Notes: generated by a model from the letters alone, not told the origin. A stretch of DNA of 64,000 nucleotides from Chrysomallon squamiferum (GCA_012295275.1 CM022679.1:21335110-21399109); one strand, 5' to 3'; numbered from the stretch's first letter, positions 39,056 to 53,040 are shown. Numbers and translations are program-made.

Positions 39056-42000
39056 TTTAGTGCCAAAGTATTAAGCTATATTATGACACGTTCTTTTAGT
39101 TTTGTTTATTTGCAATACAAATGTAAAAAACTGTAGAAATAGTAATAATAATGAGAATCAGTTATGATTTTATTACATTCACTTTTGTCATTATTATTAA
39201 TTTTTTAACCACAAAAGTGAATTAAAACTACTTTCAGTGAATGAATGGATGAAAGATTACATGAGAAAAAAGTATTGCTGTAATATCAGACAACTTCCAT
39301 TATATTTACAAAAACAAAAAAAAACACCTCTTATAGTGAAAGTGATGTTGGTTGTGCATAACTGTGTTCTTAATTAAATGCAGAATTTTAAAGTTTAAAT
39401 TGATTTTTGTCTCGATCAGTGTATTTTTAAAATATTTTTTAATTTTGTATTACTTTTTTTTTTTTTTTTTTTTATGAAACCTTGCATAAGTATTATTAAA
39501 TATCCAATAATTTAGTAACAGAACCAATATAATTATTGTTTTGCTTCATTTTTATTCCATTTACGATACATATTATGGTGAAAAACAGGTATTATTAATT
39601 TTCATTTGAGTAGAATGACCATATTTAGACATGGTAATCATTTTTATAGTTTACTTTTAATATTTTTATATAATCAAATTATAGGATAATACTCACTATT
39701 ATGTATTTTTTATGATTTAAATTTTGAATGCCAGTTTAATTAAAAATCATCAAAATGTTTTTGAGCAGCAAATAATTAACTACTAGCCATTTTATTAATA
39801 TTCATAACATTTTATTACTTGCACATAAATTTAGCTTATATTGGATGACTGCATAATAATTATAATTTAGTTGCAATTAAAACTTTAAAAAAAAAAACTT
39901 TTTTTTTCTTTCTCAAATGTGTTTATTATTGCACATTTAATACTTAGTTGTAATTTTAAGTATTAATGTTAGTTCATAATCTTTAGTGTTTCCAGCAATT
40001 GCTCATTTCTTGTTTTTTAAATATGCAAGTCCTTAATGTGTTAGTCAATTTTATATATAAGAAAAATACACAACTATTAATATGTAGTTTATAAACATTT
40101 TTTGCCTTTTTGTTTTGTATGATAAATGGAAGGCAGTTTTCGTAGTTGTTTCCCAATTTTAATATCTCAACTAATAATCCAGCAGAAAGCTTGAATTTCT
40201 TCAATTTTAAGAACATCAATCTGTATATTTTCAATTTTTTATTATTTTGAAAATGGTTTTAGTTCCTGTGTTTCTCACTTAGAAAACATTTGTTCCATTT
40301 CCTTGTTGCATCCTTGTTGAGTTATGACTGGATGCAAGTTGTTAGACTTTATAAATTTATGTTTTAATTCCAAAATTACCAAACTAAATATATTTTATAT
40401 AAATTCATTTTTTATTTTTTATTTTATCCTTATTGTATGCTTGTTCAGCTGCATTTGCATTTTATATAGGACAGTTGTAAAATTCCATTTCACTGTTAAA
40501 TACTATCAAATACTGAATTTTCGAAAAAATCCAAATGCTGAAGTACAAAAATATCAGTTTATTTATTTTCATGTTTTTGAAAGGATATTATTGCTTCCCT
40601 TTGTAACTGATAAAAAAATAAATTACTTATTAGCTACACAAAACAATGAATTCTTTAACAGTTGCACATTAATTTAGTAACTTAGAGATAATATTAATGT
40701 TACTAATAATTAAAAAAGTTTTTTTTTTTTCCATCCAACACTAATTGATACAGTATTTATTTTTTATTATCATAAATTAAATGTAATCAGAATGGTTTTC
40801 TTTATATTATGTGTTTTAAAATGGCAGTTTGTTTTTACATTATGTAGATGTTTCAAAACCAGTATTAATAAAACGTTCAGACTTATAAATATACTGTACA
40901 AATGCCACTTGGGTTTGTTATTGTTAAACGTGTACTTTTTTTTATAGAATTTTATCAGTTTACAAATGTTTCCAAATTAGTAGTTTTCATTCTGTGTGTG
41001 CTAATTTGTTTGTTAATTATTTACCAAGTTTAAGATAAAGCAAACTTTATTTGAAATGTTTTAGCTGTCACTGTATTTAGCTAGCTTGTTAGAGCAGCAT
41101 TTCTTTCTTTTTTTTAAATTTGTTTAGCTTGTTAATAAAATAAATTTTGTAAAAGACTCGTTTGTCTTTTGTTTGTTCTTTTTTAAGAAATAAATAATTC
41201 ATTCCTACAATTCACAGTAAACACTCATAATTTGAACCATTAAGAGCTCACCCCTGAAAAATGAAAATGAAATAAATTAAATAAATAATAATGAAACATA
41301 AGTGGATTCTGAGATAATGAAGTTTTATTGAAAATGTGAACTGTTTTTCAATTTGTATGAACTAAACAAATTTCAACATTTTAAAAAAGGGTGGAGGGAA
41401 TCACCTATTATTACTTGTCATTCATGCTAATGGCTGTGCTTATATATAAAAAAAAAAAATAAAATAAAAATACTGCCCAGTTAATTATTCTAAAATACAG
41501 AATATAGTATTGAAAATTACATTACTAATGTCCCAAAATTTTGTTAAAATCATTTAACTTTGAATGAAAATATTCAAAACCCCTTAGCATTATACACTTA
41601 TCACAAGTAATGTATTTTTTTATGTTTACTATCCTGTTTTTTATTTAATATTTTACAAATGTTTTTCAGAACAATGAAAAAAAATAAGAAAAAAGTCAAA
41701 ACCAATAGCTGGGTGGAAAAAAAAAGCCACAAATTAGTTTTAACAAAGATTTACAAAATAATACTGGTAAACAAAAAGAAAACAATTTTTTAATCATTGA
41801 TATTTACAATATTTATTTTCTATTTTAATTAATGTTAATAATTTTGTTATACAAACATGTTAAATACTTCAATGTTTTCTTTTCCAGTCTGAAACGTTGC
41901 ACATACAAATAATTAAAAATAAAATTCAAATTTGCTGTTACTGTTTTCTTCTTTTACAGTTAACGTATAAAAACAATAATAATAATAATAAATAAATGAA

Positions 42001-42468
42001 AAAAATAAAAATAATAATAAAATTTGTCTGCAAAGCTGACTTTAACATTCATGGTCAAAAGAGCAGATGGAAAAAAGATTAAGAAAGTTTATATATATAT
42101 ATATATATAGACTGAACCTCAAATATGGCCATCTTTTCAAAAGAAAATTTTTAATTGTAAAGATAATTATTTTTCATTTTCAAATGATAGGAAGATTCAG
42201 CCAGTATCTGCCAACACACAAACAATCAGACATGTTTTACTGTTTATGTTTACCTATTGCTCTAATGCATGGGAAAAATAAATTGTATTAAATAACATAT
42301 AACAGGGTTTTTTTCTTCCTTAATCTGACCATATCTAATTCTAGAAGATTAATTCTGAAATTAAAAGATTGTTTTTTTTCTGAATGACTGTGAGATTTAT
42401 ATGGAGTGGATTGCATGCATTTACATAGATTACAAGACATTAACAGCTACAGGCAGACACAAAAAGAA

Positions 42469-42508
<40 letters not shown>

Positions 42509-43762
42509 TGCAACTCACACTGGATATTAAGACAGGAGTGCTTCGATGACTTCACAAGAATAAACACAAAAACGATAAAAGTTATTTTTCAAAATTAAAA
42601 TACATATCCCAAATATTTAATTTTCAATGTCATTTTTTTCTTCTTTCAAATCACATTATTATACAATGATTTTGTTCAGTATATTAATGAAATGGATAAA
42701 TGTACACATGAAACTGCATTATGAAAACAAAATTTATGAAGACAGTTATAATTAATGATCCATGAAATGATGGGCTTTCTGTAATGAACTGAAAATGTCC
42801 AAATAATTCAATAATAAAATTTCCATTTAATTTTTAAAATAAATTAGATCGTCACTGTCTATTAATACTTTCAAAATTATGTAACAGTAAATCAAAAGCG
42901 TCACTTCACTGTTAAGATTCATTTCAAAATCATCGCAGAAATTCCAAACAACAGAAATGAAGATGTAAACTAGAAATCAAACATTTACTTTGTGACATGT
43001 GACTGACAAGTATTCACAGAATGATTTAAACATGAAATCTAAGTACAGATATAAAACACAAAAACACTTTATTTCAGCATCCATTCAGCTTTGTCTTACA
43101 TTTTCACAGCATCCATTTTGAATATTGTGCATGTCAGTATTCATTCCATCCAACAGCTGACTGATATCCGTCTAGTTCTATCTCACACGCTCTCTGTCTT
43201 GCTGAACATTAGTTGTCTTAATTTGGCCACATAACAGCATCATTCTGTTTCATGTCAAACTACCACAATCATTTCTTCTTTAAAAAAACATTTAAAAATA
43301 TATATATATATACAATAGCAAATAAACCAAAATAAATACATGGCATGGAAACAAACATAATAAATCAAATTTACGTACTGTGCAGAACATACCAAAAACA
43401 TTTTTAAAAAGTCTACTATGACCAACTGAAAAAACACTGTATTAATTAAAGAATTTTGTTTTAGTATTTTCGTAAACTCTTTCAAGCATATAGGAATGAT
43501 AACACAAGCTCTAGAAATTAATGTAAGTAATTTTTGAACATCATGTTTTTAGTTTTGGCAAGAAAAAAAAAAAATGCACACAATATGTATTCCTTCAGAA
43601 TCAGGCAAAAGCAACACATTTATCATTTATATAGTAAATTTAAAGAAAAAAAATCAAATGCTGAAAATTCCCCTAAATAAATTAAACCAAACTTCCATTT
43701 TAGTATGAAATGAAAAACTGTAAGTTACTCTTTATGTCTGAAACATATCCAATAACATAGAA

Positions 43763-43768
43763 TTTATT
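43763..43768 (-). terminator. Candidate polyadenylation signal, POLDIP3
   Basis: TTTATT on the + strand (AATAAA on the - strand), about 300 bp beyond the POLDIP3 stop. Confidence 0.35.
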
Positions 43769-44065
43769 ATGTACACTGAAAAAAACAACTATATTTTCAT
43801 ATCGGCAATTGTTTACACACATTAGTGGATTTTCAAGATATGCCCCAAATATCAAATCAATTAACAGTTTTAGATATTTATTTTGCCACATAAGAAATCT
43901 ATTTTCAACTTCAAATATATCATCAGCAAGAATTTGCCATGTAACCAGATTTATTCTCATTTTGAAACAGTTACAAACAAGAAGCTTTCTGCCAACTAAC
44001 ACTCTATATCCACACAATATTTCCAGCACCAATATGACAGAAACAACAATGACAGAGTTTTAGAT

Positions 44066-44370
44066 TTAGATTTTAACAGTAAAGGTAACCGGGCTGCTGG
44101 TACTGGCTGCTCCCAGTTTGAATAAAGCTTTGTGCAGGACTGGTAGCTGGATGTTTGAAGGTTCGGGTCCAAGAGAGGAAACTGGAACTTGTTTTCTCAA
44201 CCTGCAATATTAACAACAATCCACATTACTCATTTATATCATATTATTATAATAATAATAATAATGAATATTACCTAAATTGTAATAGTATTAAGATGGT
44301 ATAATTTCAGTATTCACCATCTTGTTATAATTATGTTTATGACGTTTATTTTTAATTTATTTTTTTATTT

Positions 44371-44409
<39 letters not shown>

Positions 44410-47400
44410 TTTTTTTTTTTTTTTTTTTTCTCTTATTACTACAATACAAGTAACAAATTTTTACATTGGTTTACTGGTGTTTTCAAAGAAGCAGTAAGGA
44501 GGTATTTAACAACTCATTACAAAGAGCGAGATTTATCGACTTGTTTATCATGTGAGGCAGCCAGAGCAAAGAGATGGTGTAATAAAACAATGTAATAAAA
44601 TAACATTTATTAAAGGTTAGAAGCGATAAATATTTCTATCTGAAACAACAAAGGAATCAGAAGGCTTGTAAAATAATTGGATAAAAATGTAAATATGTTT
44701 TGTTAATATCAGAATTTAAGATTTCTCTTAAGAAAATAAGAAAGCAAAGCTTTTTTAATAATCATGTTTGCTTACTCAAGAGGTAACATGAAAGACTTTT
44801 CTTAACAAAATAAAGCTTTTTTAACTTAAAGAAATAGTTGAAACTATAAAATTAATGATAAATAATCAAGTTTGCTTACTTGAGAGGTCCACTTTTAGGT
44901 ACTGCTGGTGAGGCTTCATCATCACCCACAGGTTCAGTTACAGGTGAAGGTGAAGGAGCAGGAGCAGCTGTTTTTTTAACAGGTGTAGGGCTTGATGTTA
45001 ACAGCTTAACTTTCATAACCTGGCCTGAAAAAAAATGAAGTGAAAATGATTTTGAAAATCACAAAATGCATAAAAAAAAAAAAAAATAATGATAATAATA
45101 AAATAATATTAATAATATCTATAGTAGTAATAGCAGCAGTAACAGTAATAATAGTAATAAATAAAAATAAAGCCAAATATATTAAATTATCACAACCCCA
45201 TTTCTCCATTCAACTGTATTTCATAACTTTAACCAAATCTTGTTTATGTTTCACTCCAGATTGTTTTAAATAAAAATAATATTATCTCTAAGCTTTAGAT
45301 TAAAATAACATTTAAAAAAATAAAAAATAATAATTATAATAATAACATATGACAGTCATGTTTAGAAATGGAATATCTTTTTCACTGGGGACACTGAGGA
45401 TTCATCCTGTGACATGAAGAAATGACTCAAACTAAGTTCTAGGATCTAGGACTAAATAAACTAAGTGGTCCTACCATCAAGTTCACGATTGTTGTATTTT
45501 ACCACAGCCTTTTGTGCATCCTCCTTGTTTAGATAGACCACTTCAGCAATCCCCTGTTTTAACAGTTTTGCTTTTTTCAGTGCACCAATAGCTCCAAACA
45601 GCTCCTAAAAAGTAACCAGAAAACATTTAAGGAATCCACATTACAATAATAGATTTATATATAAAAGTTATCCTTTCCTATGTTTACACTTTATAAATAA
45701 TCTTCTTTAAAAATAAAAATAAAAGTATCACATATTTGAAGTCGGAATGAAAGATTGGATGTACACACTACTTCATAACCTCCATCTCCTCCTCCAGTTA
45801 TCACATATCCTAAGTAATCTGCTTGGAATAAAAAAAAAAAAAAAAAATTAAAAAACCACTTACAATGATATCATCCTGGTTTACTATGGGATGCAGATTG
45901 GTTACGTAAACACGATATCCCTGCAGAGGATTAACAATATCAGCCACAGAGTCATCATCCTGAAATAAATAAATATAAAATACACGTGTGTGTGTGTGTG
46001 TCTACATTCTAATTGTTTTTGAATAAATGGAGATTATATTAATGTGTTGTATAATATTGTTTTTCTGTCAAGTAAATACTATGACAAAGATGTGGAGCTG
46101 ATAGCACAAATACCATAACTTCAAATTTTAGAATACTGAGAAATCTCTCCACTGGTCATTGGTTGAAAGCTTGCTTGTGTATGTATGTATGTGTGTGTGT
46201 GTGCATGTGCATTGGATTATTGTTACTACTATGCAAAGAAATTAATATCAAATTTCAATCAATTTATTTTATAATTTAACCATATTTTCATTGAATAAAT
46301 TCTTTCTCCAACATCTTTTATGCTTTAAAATGATTTTAATTCCAATCTAAAGATTAACAAAATAAACAGCCAAAATTATTTCATCAATGGTAAAAAACAC
46401 TTCTCAGGATAAACATTTTTGTAAGATGTACCTGACTGAAGTTACTTTCTACTTTCACTATAGGCCTGGGTTTTGGGGTTTTTTAAATGCTGGTTTTAGC
46501 AAAACTGATTTCATTAATATTAAGAATTTCTCAGGAAAAATATAAATAAAAAGAAATTGAGAAAATAAACAGCAAAGATTATTCATCAATTGTAAAAAAA
46601 ATCTTTTCAGGACAAATATTTTTAAAATGAGTACTTGACTGAAGTTACTTTCTACTTTCACTATAGGTCTGGGTTGCTTTTTTCTTTCTTTTTTAAATGC
46701 TGGTTACAGCAAAACTGATTTCATTAATATTAAAAATATTCGTTAAAAGAAAGATATACCTGACCGAGGTCACTTTCGACTTTGACCACTGGTTTGGTTT
46801 GTTTTTTCACCACTGGTTTCACACTGGTCACTGCTGGCTTGCTGATGCTTGAACTTCGCACAGTCGGGGTGTACGTGTCACTCCCTGTCTTCAGAAGTTT
46901 CAGAGGACCCGACGATACAGGCAGCACAGACTTACGCTTCAACTGAGAGCCAGCTGACTGAGTAACTGTCTTCTTGGAGATGGCTGGCGAAATGGTTTCA
47001 GGTTTCATAAAGTTTGCTGTTCTCGTAATTTTCATTGTCATAGGAGATAGGTTTTTGCCTTCAAAACCATTAACATCATCATCATCATTGTTGTCATCAT
47101 CATCATCATCACCCTTCCCCACTGTATCAGCAGCTTCCCCAAGGTAACTTCTGTACTGAGAGAAGTTTATTATGGTGGATTTGTTGGTAGTGGGCTTTGG
47201 ACCAGAGGTCTGAAAATGTAATTAAATTATCTTGAATAATGCAGGGATCTTGTTTGTAAATGAATCAATCTAAATGAAAAATTGTTCAGCTACTGCACAA
47301 AGCAGAAGTTATTATAATAATTTAAAATTTAGTTTGTTTTATGTAGGTAAATGAAATCAATTAAAATAGCTGCAAAATATTCATTTATTTTTTAACAATA

Positions 47401-50218
47401 ACAATGCAAAATAAACAGGACATACATTTGTTAACATTAGGAATTGCTACTTGAATGGGAATGATTTAAGCTATCTACTAACAAAAAAATAATTTTTCAA
47501 AAATAATAATTGTAAATTAAAAAATAATAATAATAATAAAATAAACAAATAATAATTAAAAAATATTCTAAAAATAGAGTTAATAATAAAGATAGTAATA
47601 TAAATGACCTCTATAGCCTCCACTCTCTTTGTCACTGTAACTGAACTGCCATCAAATGTGATGCTTGATGAAGGGATGCTCCTTGTCACCTGCAGTCCAC
47701 TGTCAGTCATCTTGATACACGAACCATCACTTGTCACATTTGTCACCTGATGTTTACACATGTCATAATAAAATTCAATTTTTAATAACTTAGATTATAA
47801 AATTATATAAAAATTTATAATGAAATTAATTTATGTAGGAAGCCAGTAATAATAATAAAAGACTCAAAATAATTACTGTGTTTAAAAATATCCGATTTTA
47901 TATTTATTTATTTGGAAAATATTGATTCTGTAGGTTTTAAATAAATGTTGTTAATAATGTGTAAAAATGTAAATGGTATAAAAAGCAAACTTATTATTGA
48001 CATTAAATTTGCATTAATTGTTTTAGTAACTCAAGTTAAAAAGGTCAATATAAAAATGTGACAACTTGTGCTGAAATCACACAGAGCTGCATATACATGT
48101 AGGTTACAAGATGTGTTTTGACATTAAATAAAAACTTACTGTTTTTGTCAAAAGACCCGTGCCTTGATCAAAATTACTGCTGTTCACCTGAAATTAACAA
48201 GGTTGTATTTAATTTTAAACTTATTAAAGTAATTTAATTTAATCATTTAATAGTTTAATTTGTATCAAACTACAAGACTGCAGCGCAGTATTGTTTCAAA
48301 AATGTATTTTACTTTTAACATCAATAACTGAACAGAAAAAACGTAAGAATAAAAGAGAAAAAAACAACTAACTAAAAAAGCAACAACACTACAAGTGATT
48401 AATAAATTTAAATCATATAATCTAAAGATACTATTTATAAAATCAAAATGTCTAACCTATACCTTCATAGTGACAGTAGTGATCATGTTTAATTACTTCA
48501 CAGACTTATATTAAACCTCTGAAGATATGAATTTCAAAATAATTGAGTTATAAGTTGTAACTGACACAGACACACACCACAAAATTTAAATTGTATATTT
48601 ACCAGTATGTTTTGTGTGACTGGTTTAACATCACCAAAAGTTGCCACACTGACATGTGGTCCAGACAGAGTGCTACTCTCCATTTTCCCTCCCTTTGATG
48701 AAATCAGAGACCTCGCATCGAATGTCCCTTTCTGAATTTTAATTTTCAAGAGTTTATTTCTAGCATCATTTTCAGATGCGATGATTTTCTTGAAAGGTTT
48801 GTTAACCTGATTGACTGTATTAGTAGCACCTGGCGGGTTTACTTTAATGAACTGAAAATCTGGACCTAATGTATTCTGGGTATTTGCACCAGAGTTAAGT
48901 TTAACAGTATTTGTTCCAAAACCCATAATTTTTTGCCTAGCATCTACCAGTTTCTTTTGTTGCAGCTTCTGTCTGGCATCAAATGAAACTTTTGGTCCAA
49001 GTCTGAGACGAGCATCAAATGTTTTTACATTTCCAACACTCATAACAGCAAAATTTGTGTTAGGTTTGTTACTTGTGTTGCCATTAAAATTTCCACGATT
49101 TAATGTTTTTTGAAAACCACCTCGGGTAACTGTATTTCTTTGGAAACCACCCTGTGTAACTGTGTTTCTTTGGAAACCACCCTGTGCAACAGTGTTTCTT
49201 TGGAAACCACCTCGGGTCTTGTTTTGTTGAAAACCACCACGAATGTTATTTCTCTGGAAACCACCTCGTCCCCTGATGTTATTTCCAAACTTAACATTTC
49301 TAAAAAAAAATAAAAAATACAGATAAACATAATATCAAACTTTGAATGCATTACATTTAATAAAATGGAACTATTTACAGATATCTATTTCTAAAATTAT
49401 ATTTAACATTATATAAAAAAAAAATTTTGGTCATATATGAACATACTATTGTGAAGTATTATTATTATTTAACATATCATATTATGTATTTTCACATTTT
49501 TTGAATGTTAAAAACATCACTGCAATAAATTAGTTGTTAGTATAATATGTAGTATGTGTGATTTTTATGACCAAAGACAGTTTTTCTTGTTTATCACTTT
49601 ATTTTTTATTTTTGATGCTAGTCCATTTATATGCAGCACACCATTTTAATGCAGCGTTTAACGGAAAGCAAATTTATGATTTTACTGCTGAAAAAGAAAA
49701 GCACTGTCAAATTATTCGTTTTGCAATATTCTTTAAAATAATTAAAGAAATTCTAATTTTTAGCCTTATGAGTTAATTTTCACTAACTCAGTATATTAAT
49801 TTTAATTGAAAAATATTACATGATTCCTATAAAATAAAATAAAAAAGGGTAATCTCGATACTTTAAGTAGTTAAAAAATGTGGCTCCTAAAACAAATATC
49901 CATATAGAGCTTTTGTTACGATTTCTGCTTTTGATACACACTTATAAAAAGGTCATATAAAACATACTCTGTAAGTGAAAGCTAAATTAAAATAAATCAT
50001 TAAATGACATGCAAAGCGAAACTGAAATTGTGTACAAACGATTCGTTATTAATCAATAATCAAGCACAGAATTAGCCTTGTGTTTGCAAGGACATGTTAT
50101 CTGATATTTGTTATTTAAATAAGAAACTTCTGTGAAATTTCGTAACTAACTTCATATTCAGCTGAACGCTAAACGTTCTTTTCTGACCAATATAGTCATC
50201 CAAACTGCAATCAACCAT
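44066..50218 (-). CDS. POLDIP3: Polymerase delta-interacting protein 3 (SKAR/PDIP46), RRM protein
   Basis: Nine exons on the minus strand join in frame to 635 aa: 50218-50151, 49299-48603, 48187-48140, 47746-47609, 47209-46760, 45959-45864, 45604-45475, 45024-44880, 44201-44066. Residues 1-10 hold SLDDYI, which resembles the UAP56-binding motif of mRNA-export factors. Residues 32-95 are RGG/GGFQRN repeats. Residues 115-225 carry FDAR/VDAR/NDAR motifs typical of POLDIP3. A poly-aspartate stretch follows in exon 5. One RRM spans about residues 480-555 (YRVYVTNLHPIV, IAEVVYLNKEDAQKAV). The C-terminus (VLHKALFKLGAAS...FTVKI) matches the family end. In mammals the protein binds S6K1, the exon-junction/TREX machinery and Pol delta, coupling splicing to export and translation. 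It is longer than human POLDIP3 (421 aa), mainly through the repeats and exons 4-5. Confidence 0.93.
44370..44428. repeat. Poly(T) tract in the last POLDIP3 intron
   Basis: About 58 T residues with one A; a poly(A) tract on the gene's own strand. It may be the tail of a retroposed copy, but no body is recognisable. Confidence 0.85.
46425..46800 (-). repeat. Exon-5 end of POLDIP3 present three times
   Basis: The functional 3' end of exon 5 and its donor lie at 46760-46800 (KPVVKVESDLGQ). Two further copies lie in the following intron, at about 46631-46675 and 46432-46475, with the same flanking intron DNA (GCAAAACTGATTTCATTAAT). They translate in the same register as PRPIVKVESNFSQ. The copy at 46432 keeps a CAG/GT donor; the middle copy has CAA/GT. 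No in-frame acceptor is visible before either copy. Confidence 0.75.
49083..49274 (-). repeat. RGG/GGFQRN codon repeats in POLDIP3 exon 2
   Basis: Tandem units of about 27-30 bp encode RGGFQRNNI, RGGFQQNKT, RGGFQRNTVA, QGGFQRNTVT and QGGFQRNTVT, then a degenerate RGGFQKTLN. An arginine/glycine-rich, phenylalanine-containing low-complexity segment of this kind commonly binds RNA or promotes condensation. Confidence 0.9.
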
Positions 50219-50577
50219 GTTGCTTTATAACCGATAACACAAAATTGCTACGTGTGTCTTATTTCCATTACAAAGCATACTGCAGAATACCAGTCCATCG
50301 TTTTCTAGACTGTTCCTTTTCAGTTATTTAACAAGTCGAATTTTATAGGAAAAGCGTAACTATTCCCTATAACAGTATGTTCATCCGAAAGTTCTGTTGT
50401 AATGATATAGTATCGACTGAATCAGCTATCCTATACATTTAAAGAGCAACATTCTTTCGTTGAACATAATACATATATAATAATAATATATAGACCTGCT
50501 TACCATTCGTTATGCTTGCTAGGCTTTGGAAGATATAAAACAAAAATAAAATAATGAGATAATACTGTATAGTTAAT

Positions 50578-50579
<2 letters not shown>

Positions 50580-50654
<75 letters not shown>
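50580..50654. repeat. (GA)n microsatellite
   Basis: A perfect GA array 360 bp upstream of the POLDIP3 start. Frames through it are artefacts. Confidence 0.95.
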
Positions 50655-50657
<3 letters not shown>

Positions 50658-50860
50658 TCAATAACTGTCTGACTTTTGGTTTGTTATGAACAAATTTCAG
50701 ATGTATTTTACTCAAAACATGAAAATTGTGATTTGGAGAAAGAAATTACGGGTCAACAAATAAAGAACCGTATATACTTGATTAAAACAGCTATGATGCT
50801 TAATTTGTGAACTAGATAGTGATAATATAAATAAATTCATAAATAAATATTTTTATACAG

Positions 50861-50892
<32 letters not shown>

Positions 50893-51437
50893 TTGAAATT
50901 GGAATTAACAGGTTGAAAATAAATCAGGTAGAATTGTTCAGTAAAGGTTCGTGTTTTTTTGTTCTTGTTTTCTTTCATTAACCGTGACTATGGTTCTTGG
51001 AAGGCGGGTTTTTTTCCCCACCTCTTCTTCTTCTTCTCCATCTCATCATTATCGTCATCATCATAACCATCTATCTCATCATCCATATCATCAACAACAT
51101 CGATTTCTTCTGGCGAGAAGTGCCAGAGAGAAATGGTAGAGAGCTACCGCATAGTATTCAGAGTATCCTAAGTGAGCGCTGTAGAGATAATAAATTCATC
51201 ATAAATTTTTTATCACAGTAGGAAACTAATTTTTCTGTCCTCTTTCCTGAAAGTTAGCTTTATCATGACATTGGACAGCAGGCGGTATAATGGCAATGTG
51301 ACAAAAATAAAGTCTGAAAGATGGATGACTTCCCACCAAAACACCCTGCGACAATAATCTCTGTATACCAGACTGTATGTAAGCAGTCTGGACAGGATTG
51401 TAGCATTTAAACAAAAAAAAAAAAAAACAAAAAAAAA

Positions 51438-51438
51438 T

Positions 51439-51486
<48 letters not shown>
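51438..51486. repeat. (TA)n microsatellite
   Basis: About 48 bp of TA dinucleotides after an A-rich stretch. Confidence 0.9.
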
Positions 51487-51488
<2 letters not shown>

Positions 51489-51758
51489 AGGTGATGGGTT
51501 CGAGGTGTGCGTATGCACCTGCTACATTCTGCCGAAGTCTGTCCGTGGATGTGTGAAGCAAATAAAAATAGACGATGTGAACTGCATGAAGTTTTTGCAG
51601 TTTTGAGTCCCATGCGCAGCAGACATGTGTTGTAAATGCAACGAACGTCGTTAATTTTCCCGCGGATCCGATCTGATATACAATTACTTCATTATCGCCC
51701 TTACAGATTACTTTCCAGAATGCAGGAAAATGAATCTCCTGCATTCTTGATACAATGG

Positions 51759-51850
51759 TTTTTTTTTTTTTTTTTTTAAATCGGGGTTGGGACATGCCCC
51801 CGGGCCCCCCTTAGCAACCCGATTACGCGTCCCTCCCATTAGCATAGACC
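51759..51850 (-). mobile_element. Possible retroposon 3' end with poly(A) tail
   Basis: On the minus strand a GC-rich tail (GGGGGGCCCGGGGGCATG, then CCCAACCCCGATTT) runs straight into about 18 A residues. This looks like the 3' end of a polyadenylated SINE/LINE-type insertion. The body is not recognisable and no target-site duplication was established. Confidence 0.35.
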
Positions 51851-52055
51851 AACAGGAACGATAACTCGTAACGGCACAAATTGCATCTGTTCAAACAGTG
51901 TTTCCTATTTAAATTTTAAAAAAATCATTGGCCCCAACGTATGTATGTATGTGTGTGTGTGTGTGTGCGTGTGCGCACGTGTGTCTATGTGTATGTATGT
52001 TTGTGCATAAATGTGTATTAACTTTGCACACAAATCAATTTGTTTCCCTTCCCTC

Positions 52056-52100
<45 letters not shown>

Positions 52101-52220
52101 TACTGCTACTATTACTACCACTACTGCTACTGTATATTAATATAAATATCTGGATTGCAGTAACGTGTCTTTAAATGTATCAAATTACGTTAAAAATATA
52201 CAGCGGCGTTAAATTTCATA

Positions 52221-52242
52221 GTGTGTGTGTGTGTGTGCATGA

Positions 52243-52296
<54 letters not shown>
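52221..52296. repeat. (GT)n microsatellite
   Basis: Two GT runs separated by a short interruption. Confidence 0.95.
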
Positions 52297-52298
<2 letters not shown>

Positions 52299-52897
52299 TA
52301 GCACATGCTGCGATAATTTGTATAACGCATTTAGAAATAAAACCAATATTTAACTAGTCTTCGTCCACAGATTATTTATTTATTTATTGCGGTCAAAGAA
52401 ATAAAGTAATAAACTAGATTTCCCGGATTTGTCGGCTCCTGGGTCGAATTAACTGAAGATATTATCTGTAACGACAGCGATGTCGCGCATGCTCGCAAAC
52501 GGCAGCTGTCCGACTTGAAGGTGCTAAAAACATTAATCATTAAGCTGCACGATCCATCTGAAATAAAGGGCACCATTTGGTGGGTAGGCGACAGGTAGCT
52601 GACATCTTTATTTGTGCAGTGAAACTTAGAAACGAAATTCACAAAACACTGCTAGCATGTTCAGGATGTATATTACAGCTAGAGGTTTGTGCGCATCAGT
52701 TCAAGCTCCAGAGAGGAGTGGTACCCAGTCCACCAGGAGCAGCACGTGCGTTCTCGCATGCACAAACCCAGAATTATGTTAATTTGTTGACATTATTCAG
52801 TAAATGAATAGAAGTAGCTGAATATCATTTAACTGTTCACAGACACAATTCAACATTGTTTTAAATGAATGAATAGATATATTTTTTATGAAAATCT

Positions 52898-52931
<34 letters not shown>

Positions 52932-53040
52932 ATACACTTCAACGGTAATAATCGAAAACAGCAGACATTAAATTACATGTTATCGCCCGTGTTAAATTAA
53001 CAAAGACGTCACTTGACGCAAAACGAATTATCTGTTGCAT

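Larger units (their letters stand above)
35797..44065. other. Long AT-rich convergent intergenic/3'UTR region
   Basis: More than 8 kb between the 3' ends of ECD and POLDIP3. It is strongly AT-rich, with poly(T), (TA)n at 39027-39052, 42093-42108 and 42478-42500, and several AATAAA words. One group at about 41135-41147 is followed by TGTTTGTC-type DNA, so a very long ECD 3'UTR is possible. No frame here shows a domain, apart from the exon-like patch at 38855-38947. Confidence 0.55.

Noticed and set aside
44150-44170. tRNA-like B-box word (GGTTCGGGTCC)
   Set aside because: It lies inside the last POLDIP3 coding exon and has no matching A box or cloverleaf.
51226-51795. 189-codon minus-strand frame upstream of POLDIP3
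   Set aside because: It runs through (TA)n and poly(T) tracts, lacks any recognised domain and has no splice support; probably chance or a decayed mobile element.
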